From: an uncultured Bacteriovoracaceae bacterium
GTDB taxonomy: Bacteria > Bdellovibrionota > Bacteriovoracia > Bacteriovoracales > Bacteriovoracaceae
Length of the DNA stretch: 64,000 nucleotides
Direction: 5' to 3'
Assembly (NCBI GenBank): GCA_937923325.1
Contig: CAKZUQ010000013.1
Coordinates: forward strand, 1-64,000
The notes under the pieces are model-generated. The model did no database searches, was not told where the DNA came from, and saw nothing but the letters and a program-made list of their open reading frames with translations. The position numbers were made by a program, and so were the translations under genes. Positions 16,131 through 26,567 of the stretch are shown here, one piece after another; the first letter of the stretch is position 1; each line of letters opens with the position of its first letter.

Positions 16131-16859
16131 ATGCAAAGCGACGACTCAAAAAACAAAAAGACCAATACTAATGACTTCTTATTTCAAGAAGACTTCAAAT
16201 ACAAACACGACAACCCGTATCACGATAAACTAAAGATTTTTGACCAATTTGTCTTAAGAGATAATGAAGGAGAAGAAAATCAAGGTTCTTGGAATTCAAA
16301 AGAGTTTAAAAATGACTTACCTATTGAATTAGAAGTTGGAACTGGTTATGGCCACTTCATGCTCGATCATGTGGAAAATAATAAAGATATTAACTTTGTT
16401 GGTATGGATCATAGATTTAAAAGAAGTTTTAATTTGGCAAAGAAATTAAATACTGTTTCTAGTAAGAACTTTAGATACTTAAGAGCGAGAGGTGAAAGGT
16501 TATCTTATCTTTTTTCTGAAAATGAATTGAACAAAATCTATTATTTCTTTCCGGATCCTTGGCCTAAAAACAGGCACCATAAGAAGAGACTTTTTCAAAA
16601 ATCTTTTATCGATCAAGCTTACAAAGTTTTAGAACCAGGTGGTCAGATTCTTATAAAAACTGATCATGATGAGTACTTTGATTGGATGGTTGATGAAATA
16701 GAAAACGATTCAAGATTTGAAATGACTTTAAAAACTTTTGATCTTAGGTCTGAAGCTCCTGACCATTTTTTGGCCAGCTTCAAAACAAAATTTGAAAAAA
16801 TATTTTTAGAAAAAGGAATAAAAATCAAAGCAATGGTTTTAAAAAGTCTAAAGGCATAA
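16131..16859 (+). CDS. trmB: tRNA (guanine-N7-)-methyltransferase
   Basis: TrmB uses S-adenosylmethionine to methylate G46 of tRNA. The SAM-binding motif IELEVGTGYGHFMLDH and the signature YYFFPDPWPKNRHHKKRL are both present. The N-terminus is about 50 residues longer than the minimal enzyme. The stop overlaps the primase start (TAATG), so translation of the two is coupled. No clear ribosome site precedes the ATG. Confidence 0.93.
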   Translation: MQSDDSKNKKTNTNDFLFQEDFKYKHDNPYHDKLKIFDQFVLRDNEGEENQGSWNSKEFKNDLPIELEVGTGYGHFMLDHVENNKDINFVGMDHRFKRSFNLAKKLNTVSSKNFRYLRARGERLSYLFSENELNKIYYFFPDPWPKNRHHKKRLFQKSFIDQAYKVLEPGGQILIKTDHDEYFDWMVDEIENDSRFEMTLKTFDLRSEAPDHFLASFKTKFEKIFLEKGIKIKAMVLKSLKA

Positions 16860-18781
16860 TGGCAAGCATAGAAGAAGCAAAAAATATAATTAAAGACACT
16901 CCTATTTCGGGCGTACTTAACTTCTATCATTCACTTTCTAAAAAAGGTCAAAACTACGTTGGAATCTGTCCTTTTCACGCCGACACGAAACCTTCAATGA
17001 GCGTTAACGACCAAAAAGGTTTGTACAAGTGTTTTGCTTGTGGGGCCGGTGGGGATGCAATCAAATTTGTACAAGACTTACAAAACTCTAACTTTATAGA
17101 AGCGATAAAAGACATTTCCTCTAAACTTGGAATTGTCGTTGAGGAGCAGCATAAAAAGAAAGAAAATCCTAAAGTTGATATGGGAATTAGGGTTTTGGCC
17201 GTAGCAACTAAAATTTATAAAAAAGTGGCGATAGAAAATAGGCCACAGGTTTATTTAGACTTTTTAAAATCCAGAAACCTCAATGATGAGTCAGTAAGTT
17301 CTTTCTCATTAGGATTTGCTCCCGGAAACAATGCACTAATTTCTTATTTAAAAAGTATTCCAAATCAAAAAGATAGAGACTTTGCTCTATCTGTTGGAAA
17401 AGAGATGGGTATAATCAGAGAAGGAGTGAATGGTCGAGGCGACTACGATTTTTTTAGAGATAGAGTTGTCTTTCCTATTTGGGATCACTTTGGAAATGTT
17501 AGAGGTTTTTCGAGTAGAGCTGTTTTAGAAAATCAAAAGCCAAAATATCTAAATTCTGGTGAATCATTTATTTTTGATAAAGGAAATATCTTATACGGCC
17601 ATCATATTGCTAAGTCACATATCAGAGATAAAGACCAAGCGATATTAGTCGAAGGGAATATGGACACTGTTGTCATGCACCAATTTGGCTTTAACAATAC
17701 TGTTGGAACCATGGGTACAGCATTTGGCGTTAACTCTGCAAAGATTCTCAGTAATATAACCAAGAATATATACTTGGCCATGGATAACGATGATGCAGGA
17801 ATGAAAGGTATGATTAGGGCCAATGAACACTTTATGAAGCAAGGCGTTCTTCCTAAGTTTATAAGTTTTGCTCCATCAAAAGATCCGGATGACTTCTTGA
17901 ATGAATTTGGCAGACTTGAATTACTAGATAGGATTGAAAATGCACCGGTATTTTTAGACTCTTTAATCCAAGATACAATACCAAAGCCAATTCCTAGTGC
18001 AACAGATCAAAAACTAGAAATTTTAAATGAAATTTTCGTAATCATATCCCCTCTCGGAGATTCTTTATTAGCAGTTGAAAAGGCCATCAATGCGAGTATT
18101 TCGTTAGGCCTTAAGTCTAGCTCAGAAGACATATCATCTACTTACAAAAAGTTTATAAAAAGTGAAGAGTCTAAAAAAGAGAGATACGCTAGGTACAAAA
18201 AGCCAGAAACCATAGTTCAACAATCAATACCAGAACAGTTACAAGATTCTCCTCCAATGCCTGGCGATGAATATTTTCACGAAGCTGATGAAGAGCATCA
18301 TATGCCTTTAAAAGTGGAACAAGAATTGCAGAAATCACAGCAACATGTGGTTAGTCAGCTGATTATCCATCCAGAGTGCCTTCAAAGTGATCAAATCACG
18401 GAAATACTTGATTTTATAGGCAATAATGAGGTACAAAGATTAATTAGATGGCTTAAAGATATCTATCTGGAAATAGATGATTCAGACTATATCAATGTTA
18501 TTAAAACAAAGCTTGAAGATGATGAGCTAAGTCCTGGACTTAAAAATATTTTGGCCAAGGCTTTATTTGATTATGCTCCAACAAAGTTAAATGAAAAAGT
18601 TATTACAAAGTTATTATCAGACTTATTATTTAACTTAAAAAAGGAAGAGTTTAAATTAAAAAGAGAGAAGCTTGTTAAGCAACAAAAAGAAGCTATCTCA
18701 CAAGAAAGTAGTAAAGAAATTTTAAGGCTAATAACTGAACACGATAAAAAGTTTATCGAGTTCACTAGGGCCAATAAATAA
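16859..18781 (+). CDS. dnaG: DNA primase
   Basis: DnaG makes the RNA primers for replication. The CHC2-type zinc ribbon uses Cys37, His40, Cys58 and Cys61. The catalytic core includes the TOPRIM signature ILVEGNMDTVVMHQFG with the acidic AMDNDDAG metal site. The C-terminal 200 residues are helical and should bind the replicative helicase DnaB. Length (640) is typical. It lies between trmB and rpoD; dnaG-rpoD is the conserved macromolecular synthesis arrangement, here without rpsU. Confidence 0.95.
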   Translation: MASIEEAKNIIKDTPISGVLNFYHSLSKKGQNYVGICPFHADTKPSMSVNDQKGLYKCFACGAGGDAIKFVQDLQNSNFIEAIKDISSKLGIVVEEQHKKKENPKVDMGIRVLAVATKIYKKVAIENRPQVYLDFLKSRNLNDESVSSFSLGFAPGNNALISYLKSIPNQKDRDFALSVGKEMGIIREGVNGRGDYDFFRDRVVFPIWDHFGNVRGFSSRAVLENQKPKYLNSGESFIFDKGNILYGHHIAKSHIRDKDQAILVEGNMDTVVMHQFGFNNTVGTMGTAFGVNSAKILSNITKNIYLAMDNDDAGMKGMIRANEHFMKQGVLPKFISFAPSKDPDDFLNEFGRLELLDRIENAPVFLDSLIQDTIPKPIPSATDQKLEILNEIFVIISPLGDSLLAVEKAINASISLGLKSSSEDISSTYKKFIKSEESKKERYARYKKPETIVQQSIPEQLQDSPPMPGDEYFHEADEEHHMPLKVEQELQKSQQHVVSQLIIHPECLQSDQITEILDFIGNNEVQRLIRWLKDIYLEIDDSDYINVIKTKLEDDELSPGLKNILAKALFDYAPTKLNEKVITKLLSDLLFNLKKEEFKLKREKLVKQQKEAISQESSKEILRLITEHDKKFIEFTRANK

Positions 18782-18793
18782 ACGGAGACCTAA

Positions 18794-20539
18794 ATGTCAA
18801 TTGTATCAGCATTCTTAAACACAAAAGAATTCTCAAAGTTAATCCTTAAAGGAAAAGAGCAAAGCTTTTTAACTCCTGAAGAAATTAACGACGCAATTCC
18901 TGCAAGTATTGTCTTGGCTTCTGAAATAGATTTCATTCTAGAAAAACTAGAAGACATGAACATTCCTGTAAACTTTGCAGATCAAGATGAAAACGAATCA
19001 GACACTGAACAAACAGAGCTTGAACTTATCGGTGATGCTCTAAGTGCTTCAGAAGCTAAAGAGCTTAAGTCATCGTCTTCTGACCCAGTAAAACTATACC
19101 TTAAGAAAATGGGGTCAGTAGCTCTTTTAACAAGAGAAGGCGAAGTAGTCATAGCAAAAGAAATTGAAGAGGGAGAAAAAGAAATCGTTCTTTCTTGTCT
19201 TAATTCAAAACATGCTCTTGAAGAAATCTCTAAGCTAAAAGACAAAGTTAACGCTGCTGAAAATCAAAGCGAATATATAAAAGACCTTGTTCGTGGTTTA
19301 GATGATGAGTCGAGTGAAAAAGAAATCAATGTTTACAAAAAACAATTATTTCAAGTATGTGACAATGTTATTCAACTTATTTCAGAAATTGTAAATGAAG
19401 ATGGAACTTTAAGAAAATTAACAAAATCAGAAAACAAAACAATGCAAAAAGTTGAAGAAGAGCTTATTGCTCTTACTTTTAACAGAAAAATAATCAATAG
19501 CTTCACAGAGCCAGTTAAGAGTTACTATCTTCAGTTTAAGTCATTATACGCTCAACAAGATAGAATCTTTAAGTTCTTAGAAGTTGAAAATGACACTCAA
19601 TATAGAGAACTTTATGACAAAGTTTTAGAAGATGATGCATTTAAAAGAAAACTTGCTCGTCACTTATATACAAGTGATACAAAAATTGAGCAAATGCTTA
19701 GAAATCAAGAAGATGTAATAAGAAAATTAAGAAGACTTTCTATAGATGCTGGTATGGCATTTGAAGATATCGAAACTGTTTATAACATCATCACTAAAGG
19801 TGAAGAAAAAGCGGATAAAGCAAAGAGTCAACTTGTTGAAGCAAATTTAAGACTAGTTGTATCTATTTCAAAAAAATACACAAACAGAGGACTTCAATTT
19901 TTAGATTTAATCCAAGAAGGAAATATTGGACTAATGAAAGCTGTTGATAAGTTTGAGTATAGACGAGGGTATAAATTTTCAACTTATGCAACTTGGTGGA
20001 TTAGACAAGCAATTACAAGAGCTATTGCAGATCAAGGTAGAACAATAAGAATTCCAGTTCACATGATTGAAACTATCAATAAGCTTGCTAGAACTTCTAG
20101 ACAATTAATTCAAGAGTTAGGTAGAGAGCCGACACCAGAAGAAATTGCAGAAAAGATGGAAATGAGTGTTGATAAAGTTAAAAAGGTATTTAAAATTTCA
20201 AAAGAGCCGATATCTTTAGAAACTCCAATTGGAGAGGAAGAGGATTCATCTTTAGGTGACTTTATTGAAGATAAGAAGATAATATCTCCAGCAGAGGCAG
20301 TTACAAGTATTAATCTCTCAGAGCAAACAAGGTCTGTTTTAAGTACTTTAACTCCTAGAGAAGAGAAAGTTCTAAGAATGAGATTTGGAATTGGAGAAAA
20401 GTCAGATCACACTCTAGAAGAAGTTGGACAAGACTTCTTTGTTACAAGAGAGCGTATTAGACAAATTGAGGCCAAAGCTCTTAGAAAGCTTAGACACCCG
20501 AGTAGATCTAAGCTTTTAAAGTCATATGTAGACAACTAA
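18794..20539 (+). CDS. rpoD: Housekeeping RNA polymerase sigma factor (sigma-70)
   Basis: This is the primary sigma factor. Region 1.1 occupies the N-terminus ([20 protein letters not shown]), region 1.2 follows ([20 protein letters not shown]), and a modest non-conserved insert separates it from region 2 ([40 protein letters not shown]). Region 4.2 ([20 protein letters not shown]) ends the protein. GGAGA precedes the start. It follows the primase gene by 12 bases, and a strong terminator follows. Confidence 0.97.
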   Translation: MSIVSAFLNTKEFSKLILKGKEQSFLTPEEINDAIPASIVLASEIDFILEKLEDMNIPVNFADQDENESDTEQTELELIGDALSASEAKELKSSSSDPVKLYLKKMGSVALLTREGEVVIAKEIEEGEKEIVLSCLNSKHALEEISKLKDKVNAAENQSEYIKDLVRGLDDESSEKEINVYKKQLFQVCDNVIQLISEIVNEDGTLRKLTKSENKTMQKVEEELIALTFNRKIINSFTEPVKSYYLQFKSLYAQQDRIFKFLEVENDTQYRELYDKVLEDDAFKRKLARHLYTSDTKIEQMLRNQEDVIRKLRRLSIDAGMAFEDIETVYNIITKGEEKADKAKSQLVEANLRLVVSISKKYTNRGLQFLDLIQEGNIGLMKAVDKFEYRRGYKFSTYATWWIRQAITRAIADQGRTIRIPVHMIETINKLARTSRQLIQELGREPTPEEIAEKMEMSVDKVKKVFKISKEPISLETPIGEEEDSSLGDFIEDKKIISPAEAVTSINLSEQTRSVLSTLTPREEKVLRMRFGIGEKSDHTLEEVGQDFFVTRERIRQIEAKALRKLRHPSRSKLLKSYVDN

Positions 20540-20565
20540 AAAAACAAATCAAATTACTCAAGTTT

Positions 20566-20590
20566 AAAAGGGCCTAACAATGGCCCTTTT
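20566..20590 (+). terminator. Terminator of the trmB-dnaG-rpoD operon
   Basis: AAAAGGGCC/GGCCCTTTT stem with a seven-base loop, followed by eight or more T residues. Confidence 0.93.
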
Positions 20591-20659
20591 TTTTGCTCAC
20601 TTGGGAGCTTTGAGTGTATAATAATGCCCTTGTAAAAAACCTTAGAGGCATTAAATTAT

Positions 20660-23600
20660 ATGAACTACGCAAGTTTATTGAATCCAAAAGACATAGCAGA
20701 AGCTGAAAAATTTTTCGTAAGAACTGATGTTATAAAAGCACAAAGAATTATTGAAGGTGCGAATATAAACATCTCTTTTCAAAAAGGAAGCACTGAAAGA
20801 TACTTTATTATCAGTGGTCTTATTAAAGATGGAAATAATGCTGAGGCAAGAGTAACGTTTAAAAAATCAGAAGAAAAACCAGAAGGTTTCATAACAAGTA
20901 ATTGTAATTGTTTACTATGGACTCAAGAAAAACATTGTTACCATGGAGCTGCTTTATTTTTAAAATTCCATCAAAATCAAAGTGCTAAAGAAACACTTGC
21001 TGACAACTCTTCAAAATCACTGCAAGCAAATGTATTTATAAATGGTGGTGGAGTTCACGTATCAGATTATGGAAGGATCATTCCTAATGCAAATAAGCTG
21101 CTTGGAGCAAATGCAAACAGTACTTACTCTTCTTTACAATATTTATTAACAAATAAGAGTATTGCTCACTTCCCTATTGCAGAAGAACTAAGTGGAGTCT
21201 TAAAGGTAAACTTTGTTAATGCTTCTACGCTTAAAGAATTTGAACATATACACAATAATCAAAATTTACACTTTCCTCTATTTTCTTTTACTAAAGATGA
21301 TAAAGTTTACGAGAAGATTTCACTCTTTGAATATCTATACTTATACAATTGGGATGATGGTACGGCCTTTACTCTACCTGTACAAATAAAAGAATTTATC
21401 AAGAAAATACTATTAGAAGGTTCTCTTCAAGATATTAATATATTTTATAAATGGGTTTCAAACTTAGAAGAAAATCCTAATATTGAATTTTTCTTAGAGG
21501 ATACTCCTTTAAAAAAGATTGATTATGTTGAAATGAACTATAGATATTCTATAAATCAATCTAGTAGAAAGAGTTATTTAAATGTTGATATTGAAATTTA
21601 CGATAATGAAGAAAAATTAATACAAGCACCATCGTTTTTTAATTTAATGTTAAATGAAGGAGGACTTCTTTCTACTTTTAGAACAAAGAACTCATCTTTT
21701 GAATTTATTGAACATTTTGTACATTCTTTAGAATTTGACTCTAACGAATATAAAAAATTCGTTTATTCTTCGAGTTCAAAAAAGAAAATCACAAATCTAA
21801 TAGATTACATCCTAAACAATGAAACTCTTATCCATGTTGATGCCAAAAGAAAATGTATCTATTACACAAGTAGAGAAAAGTTTTTATTAATATATAAGAG
21901 TTTATATAAATGTTTTGGTTTCAATGCTTCTAGACATTCTTTTAGAGATCCAAATGAAAATAAAATTACTTTTCAAGTAGCAAAAAACCAAGTTCTAAAT
22001 AATATTGCAGCTCTGTATACATTTTTAAAACCAATAAACGCATCTATATTTTATGATAAAAATGAAATAAAGACTTGGAGTTCAAACATTAGGTTTGAAA
22101 GAGAGAAAAGTAACTTAAATTGGTTCGATTTAAGTTTGATCATTACTGATAATGATTATGAAGTTATTAAGAATGCTGGATCAAATGAAGACTATCTTGT
22201 TACATCTGCTGGATTAGTCATTCTTGAAAATAAAGAAAAAGAACTACTAAAATTCATGAAAAAGTATACTCTTCATGAAAAAACAGGATCTGAAACTTCT
22301 GGTGATAACATTAAGAAATTTGCTTTAAACTTTAAAAGAGCAAGGATCTTTGAGTTATTTGAATTAAAAAAACACGGTATTACAGGAGCACTAACTCCTG
22401 AAGAGGAAAAATTATGTGAAGATCTTCAAAATCTTAAAGAGATGCCTTCATATGATTTACCTACGAGGTATCAAGACTTGGCCAGAAGCTATCAGGTAAC
22501 AGGTTACCAATGGCTTCGCTTTCTATTTGAAAACAAATTTGGAGCTTGCCTTGCTGATGACATGGGTCTTGGGAAGACGCTTCAAACAATTATGTTCTTA
22601 CAAAGTATTATTGATAGAGTTGATAGAGTGCTTGTCGTTTGTCCTGTATCAATACTAGTTAACTGGCAAAATGAAATTAAGAAATTTTCTGATATTGAGT
22701 ACCAAGTTTACTACGGAACAGAAAGAGGAAAAGAAATTAATAAAAAGATTGTCCTTACAAGTTATGGAATCATGAAAAAAGAGGCTTACTCTACTTTTAA
22801 AGACATAAACTTTGACGTTATTATTATGGATGAAGTTCAACACCTTAAAAACATTAGATCTCAAGGAGCTGTTGCAGCAAGAACTCTTCAAGGTAACTTT
22901 AGAATATGTATTACAGGTACTCCCGTAGAAAATGATCTTTCGGAGTTTTATAATATCATGGACTTAAGTATTCCTGGTATTTGGGGTGAGATGAGCTTTC
23001 TTAAAACGACATCAACAAAAAAGAGTCGTCTACTTGCAAGAACAACTGTTAAGCCATTTATTTTAAGAAGAACAAAAGATGAAGTTTTAACTGAACTTCC
23101 AGAAAAGAATGAAAATATCGTTTACTTAGACTTTAATGAAAAAGAAAGAGAACACTACGTTTCAACTCTTGCATCTATTAAAAAGAAAATGGATGAAGTT
23201 CAAAAAGGTAGAAAATATAGTGAAATTCTTAAGAGTTTACTTCTACTTAGACAACTATGCCTTTGGCAAAATCATCAATTTATGATGAGTACAAAAGTTG
23301 ATTTCCTTGTTGAGAACTTAGAGCAACTAATGGAAGAAGGACATAAAGTTCTAGTCTTCTCTCAATTTACAACTTACCTAGATATTATTCAAAATAAAGT
23401 AAAAGAAAGAAGTTGGGACTATGCTAGGATAGATGGATCTCAGACTCTTAAAAAGAGAGCGTCAGAAGTAGATCGTTTTCAAGATGGAGATGCTAAAATT
23501 TTCCTTATCAGCTTAAAGGCCGGAGGTGTTGGTCTAAACCTAACTGCGGCCAGCTATATTTTCTTAATGGATCCTTGGTGGAATCCAGCTGTAGAAAATC

Positions 23601-23803
23601 AAGCTGTAGATAGAGCATACAGAATTGGACAAAAGAATAACTTAACCGTTTACAGACCTATTATAAAGAACTCTGTCGAAGAAAAAGTACTAGTTCTACA
23701 AAATACTAAGCGTGAACTCTTTAAAGATTTAATGGCGTCTGATGAAGATAAATTCTTCGATGGTAAGTTAAAAATGGATGATTTCCAATCTCTTCTTAAT
23801 TAA
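20660..23803 (+). CDS. SWIM zinc-finger SNF2-family helicase/ATPase
   Basis: A bacterial Swi2/Snf2 double-stranded DNA translocase. Residues about 1-110 carry a SWIM zinc finger (CNCLLWTQEKHCYH). Residues about 110-590 are a long bacterial-specific region. The helicase part begins near residue 600: Walker A in LADDMGLGKTLQT, DEVQH in place of DEAH, TGTPVEN, and C-terminal motifs AGGVGLNLTAASY and QAVDRAYRIGQ. These proteins remodel protein-DNA complexes, and some belong to transcription recycling or defence; no partner gene is nearby. It has its own transcription unit between terminators. Confidence 0.92.
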   Translation: MNYASLLNPKDIAEAEKFFVRTDVIKAQRIIEGANINISFQKGSTERYFIISGLIKDGNNAEARVTFKKSEEKPEGFITSNCNCLLWTQEKHCYHGAALFLKFHQNQSAKETLADNSSKSLQANVFINGGGVHVSDYGRIIPNANKLLGANANSTYSSLQYLLTNKSIAHFPIAEELSGVLKVNFVNASTLKEFEHIHNNQNLHFPLFSFTKDDKVYEKISLFEYLYLYNWDDGTAFTLPVQIKEFIKKILLEGSLQDINIFYKWVSNLEENPNIEFFLEDTPLKKIDYVEMNYRYSINQSSRKSYLNVDIEIYDNEEKLIQAPSFFNLMLNEGGLLSTFRTKNSSFEFIEHFVHSLEFDSNEYKKFVYSSSSKKKITNLIDYILNNETLIHVDAKRKCIYYTSREKFLLIYKSLYKCFGFNASRHSFRDPNENKITFQVAKNQVLNNIAALYTFLKPINASIFYDKNEIKTWSSNIRFEREKSNLNWFDLSLIITDNDYEVIKNAGSNEDYLVTSAGLVILENKEKELLKFMKKYTLHEKTGSETSGDNIKKFALNFKRARIFELFELKKHGITGALTPEEEKLCEDLQNLKEMPSYDLPTRYQDLARSYQVTGYQWLRFLFENKFGACLADDMGLGKTLQTIMFLQSIIDRVDRVLVVCPVSILVNWQNEIKKFSDIEYQVYYGTERGKEINKKIVLTSYGIMKKEAYSTFKDINFDVIIMDEVQHLKNIRSQGAVAARTLQGNFRICITGTPVENDLSEFYNIMDLSIPGIWGEMSFLKTTSTKKSRLLARTTVKPFILRRTKDEVLTELPEKNENIVYLDFNEKEREHYVSTLASIKKKMDEVQKGRKYSEILKSLLLLRQLCLWQNHQFMMSTKVDFLVENLEQLMEEGHKVLVFSQFTTYLDIIQNKVKERSWDYARIDGSQTLKKRASEVDRFQDGDAKIFLISLKAGGVGLNLTAASYIFLMDPWWNPAVENQAVDRAYRIGQKNNLTVYRPIIKNSVEEKVLVLQNTKRELFKDLMASDEDKFFDGKLKMDDFQSLLN

Positions 23804-23878
23804 GATAATACTGAACTACATATAACAGTAGTGAAAGCTTTGTTGTCCAATAAGTGATTGATAAAAATGACATAAAAA

Positions 23879-23914
23879 AACGTAACATAAAATACCTCTA
23901 TTCCATGTTACGTT
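23879..23914. terminator. Bidirectional terminator between convergent genes
   Basis: AACGTAACAT/ATGTTACGTT, ten-base arms with a sixteen-base loop; runs of A on the left and T on the right suit both converging genes. Confidence 0.8.
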
Positions 23915-23955
23915 GCTTTTAGATTTTATTCGATTAAAGTGAAAAAATTACAAAC

Positions 23956-24639
23956 TTAATTAAAGCTATAACCCATTAAAATTCCGTATGCCATTGAGTC
24001 TGAGGCGTTATCATTTGCCTTTAAAACAGCATGATATAGATAAGCATCTACAGATAACTTCTTATCTTTAGTGATTATATACTTTCCAGAAAGGTTAAAA
24101 TCAACACCGCTAACATCATCAGAAACAGGAATAAATACACCAATCTTTAAGCTAGGAATGAAGTTTTTCTCTTGAAATTTTAACCAACTAGCTTTACCAG
24201 AAGCTCTGTCGACTCTAACGGGTTCAATTACATCTTCTCTAGCTCCAACAAAATAATTGAGATTATCATATCCAGCTGTGAGGATAAAATTTTTCCATTT
24301 TCTAGAAATAGAAAACATTAAATCAGAATAAGTTGTTAAATCAGTAGTCGATCCATTTTTATCGTCTTGAGAGTAATCTAATTTTACGAATTTTTTAAAG
24401 GACAAACTAGCACCTAAAGTATAAGTTTCGTTTAATTGATACCTGAAGCCTCCACCAAAGTTTACATAGGTAAAATCTAACTCTGAATTAAAATCATTGT
24501 CTTCACTTATAGAAACTTGTCCGACTCCAGCATGAAGTCCGTACTTAAAGTCTTCAGTTATTAACTTTTTAAAGTCAAAACCAAAAGAAGGAGTAATAGT
24601 TAGAATAAAAGTAGTAGTGATTAGTAGTAGTTTTTTCAT
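23956..24639 (-). CDS. Outer-membrane beta-barrel protein
   Basis: A signal peptide (MKKLLLITTTFILTITPSFG) is followed by repeated amphipathic strands rich in aromatic residues (LDFTYVNFGGGFRYQLN, YTLGASLSFKKFVKLDY, FILTAGYDNLNYFVG) ending in MAYGILMGYSFN, a typical terminal strand with a C-terminal aromatic region for BAM recognition. About eight to ten strands fit 208 mature residues. It may be a small porin or a structural barrel. It is single-gene and converges with the helicase gene. Confidence 0.72.
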   Translation of the reverse strand: MKKLLLITTTFILTITPSFGFDFKKLITEDFKYGLHAGVGQVSISEDNDFNSELDFTYVNFGGGFRYQLNETYTLGASLSFKKFVKLDYSQDDKNGSTTDLTTYSDLMFSISRKWKNFILTAGYDNLNYFVGAREDVIEPVRVDRASGKASWLKFQEKNFIPSLKIGVFIPVSDDVSGVDFNLSGKYIITKDKKLSVDAYLYHAVLKANDNASDSMAYGILMGYSFN

Positions 24640-24686
24640 AATAAAAGTATATGCTAAAAACTTTTCTTTTCAAAATTAAATATTAT

Positions 24687-26525
24687 TTATTGGTTGATCG
24701 CTTCACGTCGGTATTCGTACGTTGGACCAGATAACATTTCATTCGCAACCACGATTCCTAAGATTAATCCCCATGAAGCCTTACCTAGAGGCATTCTACA
24801 CATAATTTGAAAAATAGCTAAGTTCGAAATAAGTCCCTTTATATCCCAAAAAGAATTTCTAGCTCTATAAAATAGCCATCTATCTGCGCCAGTGTTACCC
24901 GACTGAAACATTTCCCATTGCCCCATATTTTCGGCATACATCTTCTCGGCCAGCAGTTCCATTAAAACCTCTCTACCCTCTTCAGTTTCTAAATCTTCCT
25001 GAGTAATTCTGTCTTTATCGTCACCACTTTTATATGTGTATAAATTAAAATACTTATTTAGCTTGTTTTTTAAATTAATGTCTTTACTTCTTTTTTCTAA
25101 AAAGGCGTACATTTCTTTAATATCTTTATCAAAGTGTTCACTATTTACAAGTTTATTGTACTCACTTTCTAAAGGTGTAGCCTTCTCACCAGGTAAATCA
25201 CTTCTATAAAATTGCTGAAGAATTGCTCCATAACCTTTAGAACCAAACATAGCATCATACCCATAAGCCGATACTGCGTCTAAAGCTCCAAAATTGATAT
25301 ATCCTTTGAAGTATTTTCCCCAAAAGCTAGTGCTTGTACTTGTAAATATTTTATTTCCTACAGCTGTAAATATTAATGAAAGTCCCATTTCATATCCAAG
25401 TCTTTCAAACCAATACCTATCAAAGTTTTCAGATTTTTTATCTAACTTATCGCTATTTTTTAAATAATAAAACGTGGGTGTTGCAGTTAGGGCCAAACCG
25501 AGTTTAAAACGACTAAACTTTTTAGCTGCAGTCTTTAGAGTTTTCCCTCCCTTTCCATTACAACCATTTAAAAGTCTTCCAAACACAAGACTCTCACCCT
25601 TAGCTTGTCTAAGAGCTCTTTGTTTATGTTGTTTCGTTAAGGGTTTACCGCTATTTGTTTTTGCTAATTTCTTTTCAATTTGTTTTATTCTTCTACCTTC
25701 ATAGCTTCTAACTCTACTTTTTTGAATTAAAAATCTTTTTCTAGGATTTAACAGTGAACTAGAAGAGTAGCTGATAGCATTATGCCTGTAGTTAAAGTCA
25801 TAAATCTCATCAATATTTTTAAATGCTTTTTTCATTTGAGAAGGCTTTGCAGCATCAAGAAAGTCTAAATACTCTTTGAATTGCTTTAAAGATTTTTTGT
25901 CTCCCCTTAAACTTAAACCTTTAGAGACAGCGTACTCAAACTCTTCAACTGTTCTTGAAGAAAACATTAAAATATCAGAATATTCTTTTTTTAAAGATTT
26001 ACTTATATCTTGAGAGCTTAAAAATTGATCAACAAATGCTTTTTTATCTGGATTAACTTCTATTTTACCAATAAATTTTTTAGTAGTATTTGAAAAGTAA
26101 AATCGAGCTTTACTTGTATCCGTGTTATCTAAAAGTATACTTTTAAGCTCGTTTCTAGTGAGCATTTTTCTTTTAACTAATTCATTTGAAATATCTGAAA
26201 TACTATTTACAAGATCTTGATCTTTAGAGACCAATGACTTTAAATCTGCTAAAGCTTTAAGCTTTTCTTTTTTAGTAGCAAGTACCTTAAAGTTATCTAC
26301 AAACTCTATCGCATTAAACCTAGGGTCCCACATATTTAAAGTAGGTGTATCAATAATATGAGATGGAAGTTTATCATTTAAAAAGCTAGCAAAAGAAGCT
26401 TCACAAGGATTTAGTGACTTCGGCTTAAATACTTTAGACATCCAATTAGCTCCACCTGCATAGGTAGGCTCCATACATATGGATATAAGAAGTGTGAATG
26501 ATAATACTCTACTAAGATAACTCAT
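24687..26525 (-). CDS. Large exported protein of unknown function
   Basis: I do not recognise this 612-residue family. A signal peptide (MSYLSRVLSFTLLISICMEP) is followed by a helical N-terminal half rich in Lys and Asp, a strongly basic central segment (SSLLNPRKRFLIQKSRVRSY, RIKQIEKKLAKTNSGK), and a C-terminal part with several moderately hydrophobic segments (LGLALTATPTFYYL, WGLILGIVVANEMLSG), likely membrane-associated. The GTG three bases upstream is an alternative start. It is monocistronic. Bdellovibrionota carry many such exported proteins; a role in the envelope or predation is only a guess. Confidence 0.6.
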   Translation of the reverse strand: MSYLSRVLSFTLLISICMEPTYAGGANWMSKVFKPKSLNPCEASFASFLNDKLPSHIIDTPTLNMWDPRFNAIEFVDNFKVLATKKEKLKALADLKSLVSKDQDLVNSISDISNELVKRKMLTRNELKSILLDNTDTSKARFYFSNTTKKFIGKIEVNPDKKAFVDQFLSSQDISKSLKKEYSDILMFSSRTVEEFEYAVSKGLSLRGDKKSLKQFKEYLDFLDAAKPSQMKKAFKNIDEIYDFNYRHNAISYSSSSLLNPRKRFLIQKSRVRSYEGRRIKQIEKKLAKTNSGKPLTKQHKQRALRQAKGESLVFGRLLNGCNGKGGKTLKTAAKKFSRFKLGLALTATPTFYYLKNSDKLDKKSENFDRYWFERLGYEMGLSLIFTAVGNKIFTSTSTSFWGKYFKGYINFGALDAVSAYGYDAMFGSKGYGAILQQFYRSDLPGEKATPLESEYNKLVNSEHFDKDIKEMYAFLEKRSKDINLKNKLNKYFNLYTYKSGDDKDRITQEDLETEEGREVLMELLAEKMYAENMGQWEMFQSGNTGADRWLFYRARNSFWDIKGLISNLAIFQIMCRMPLGKASWGLILGIVVANEMLSGPTYEYRREAINQ

Positions 26526-26567
26526 CACTTTTCTTATCGGTTGATGAGCTAAGATATTGAATTCTTT

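Noticed and set aside
24660..26560. CCGATAA at the start of the 612-residue gene considered as a sigma-28 -10 box
   Set aside because: No TAAA element lies at the right distance, and the transcript would start almost at the start codon.
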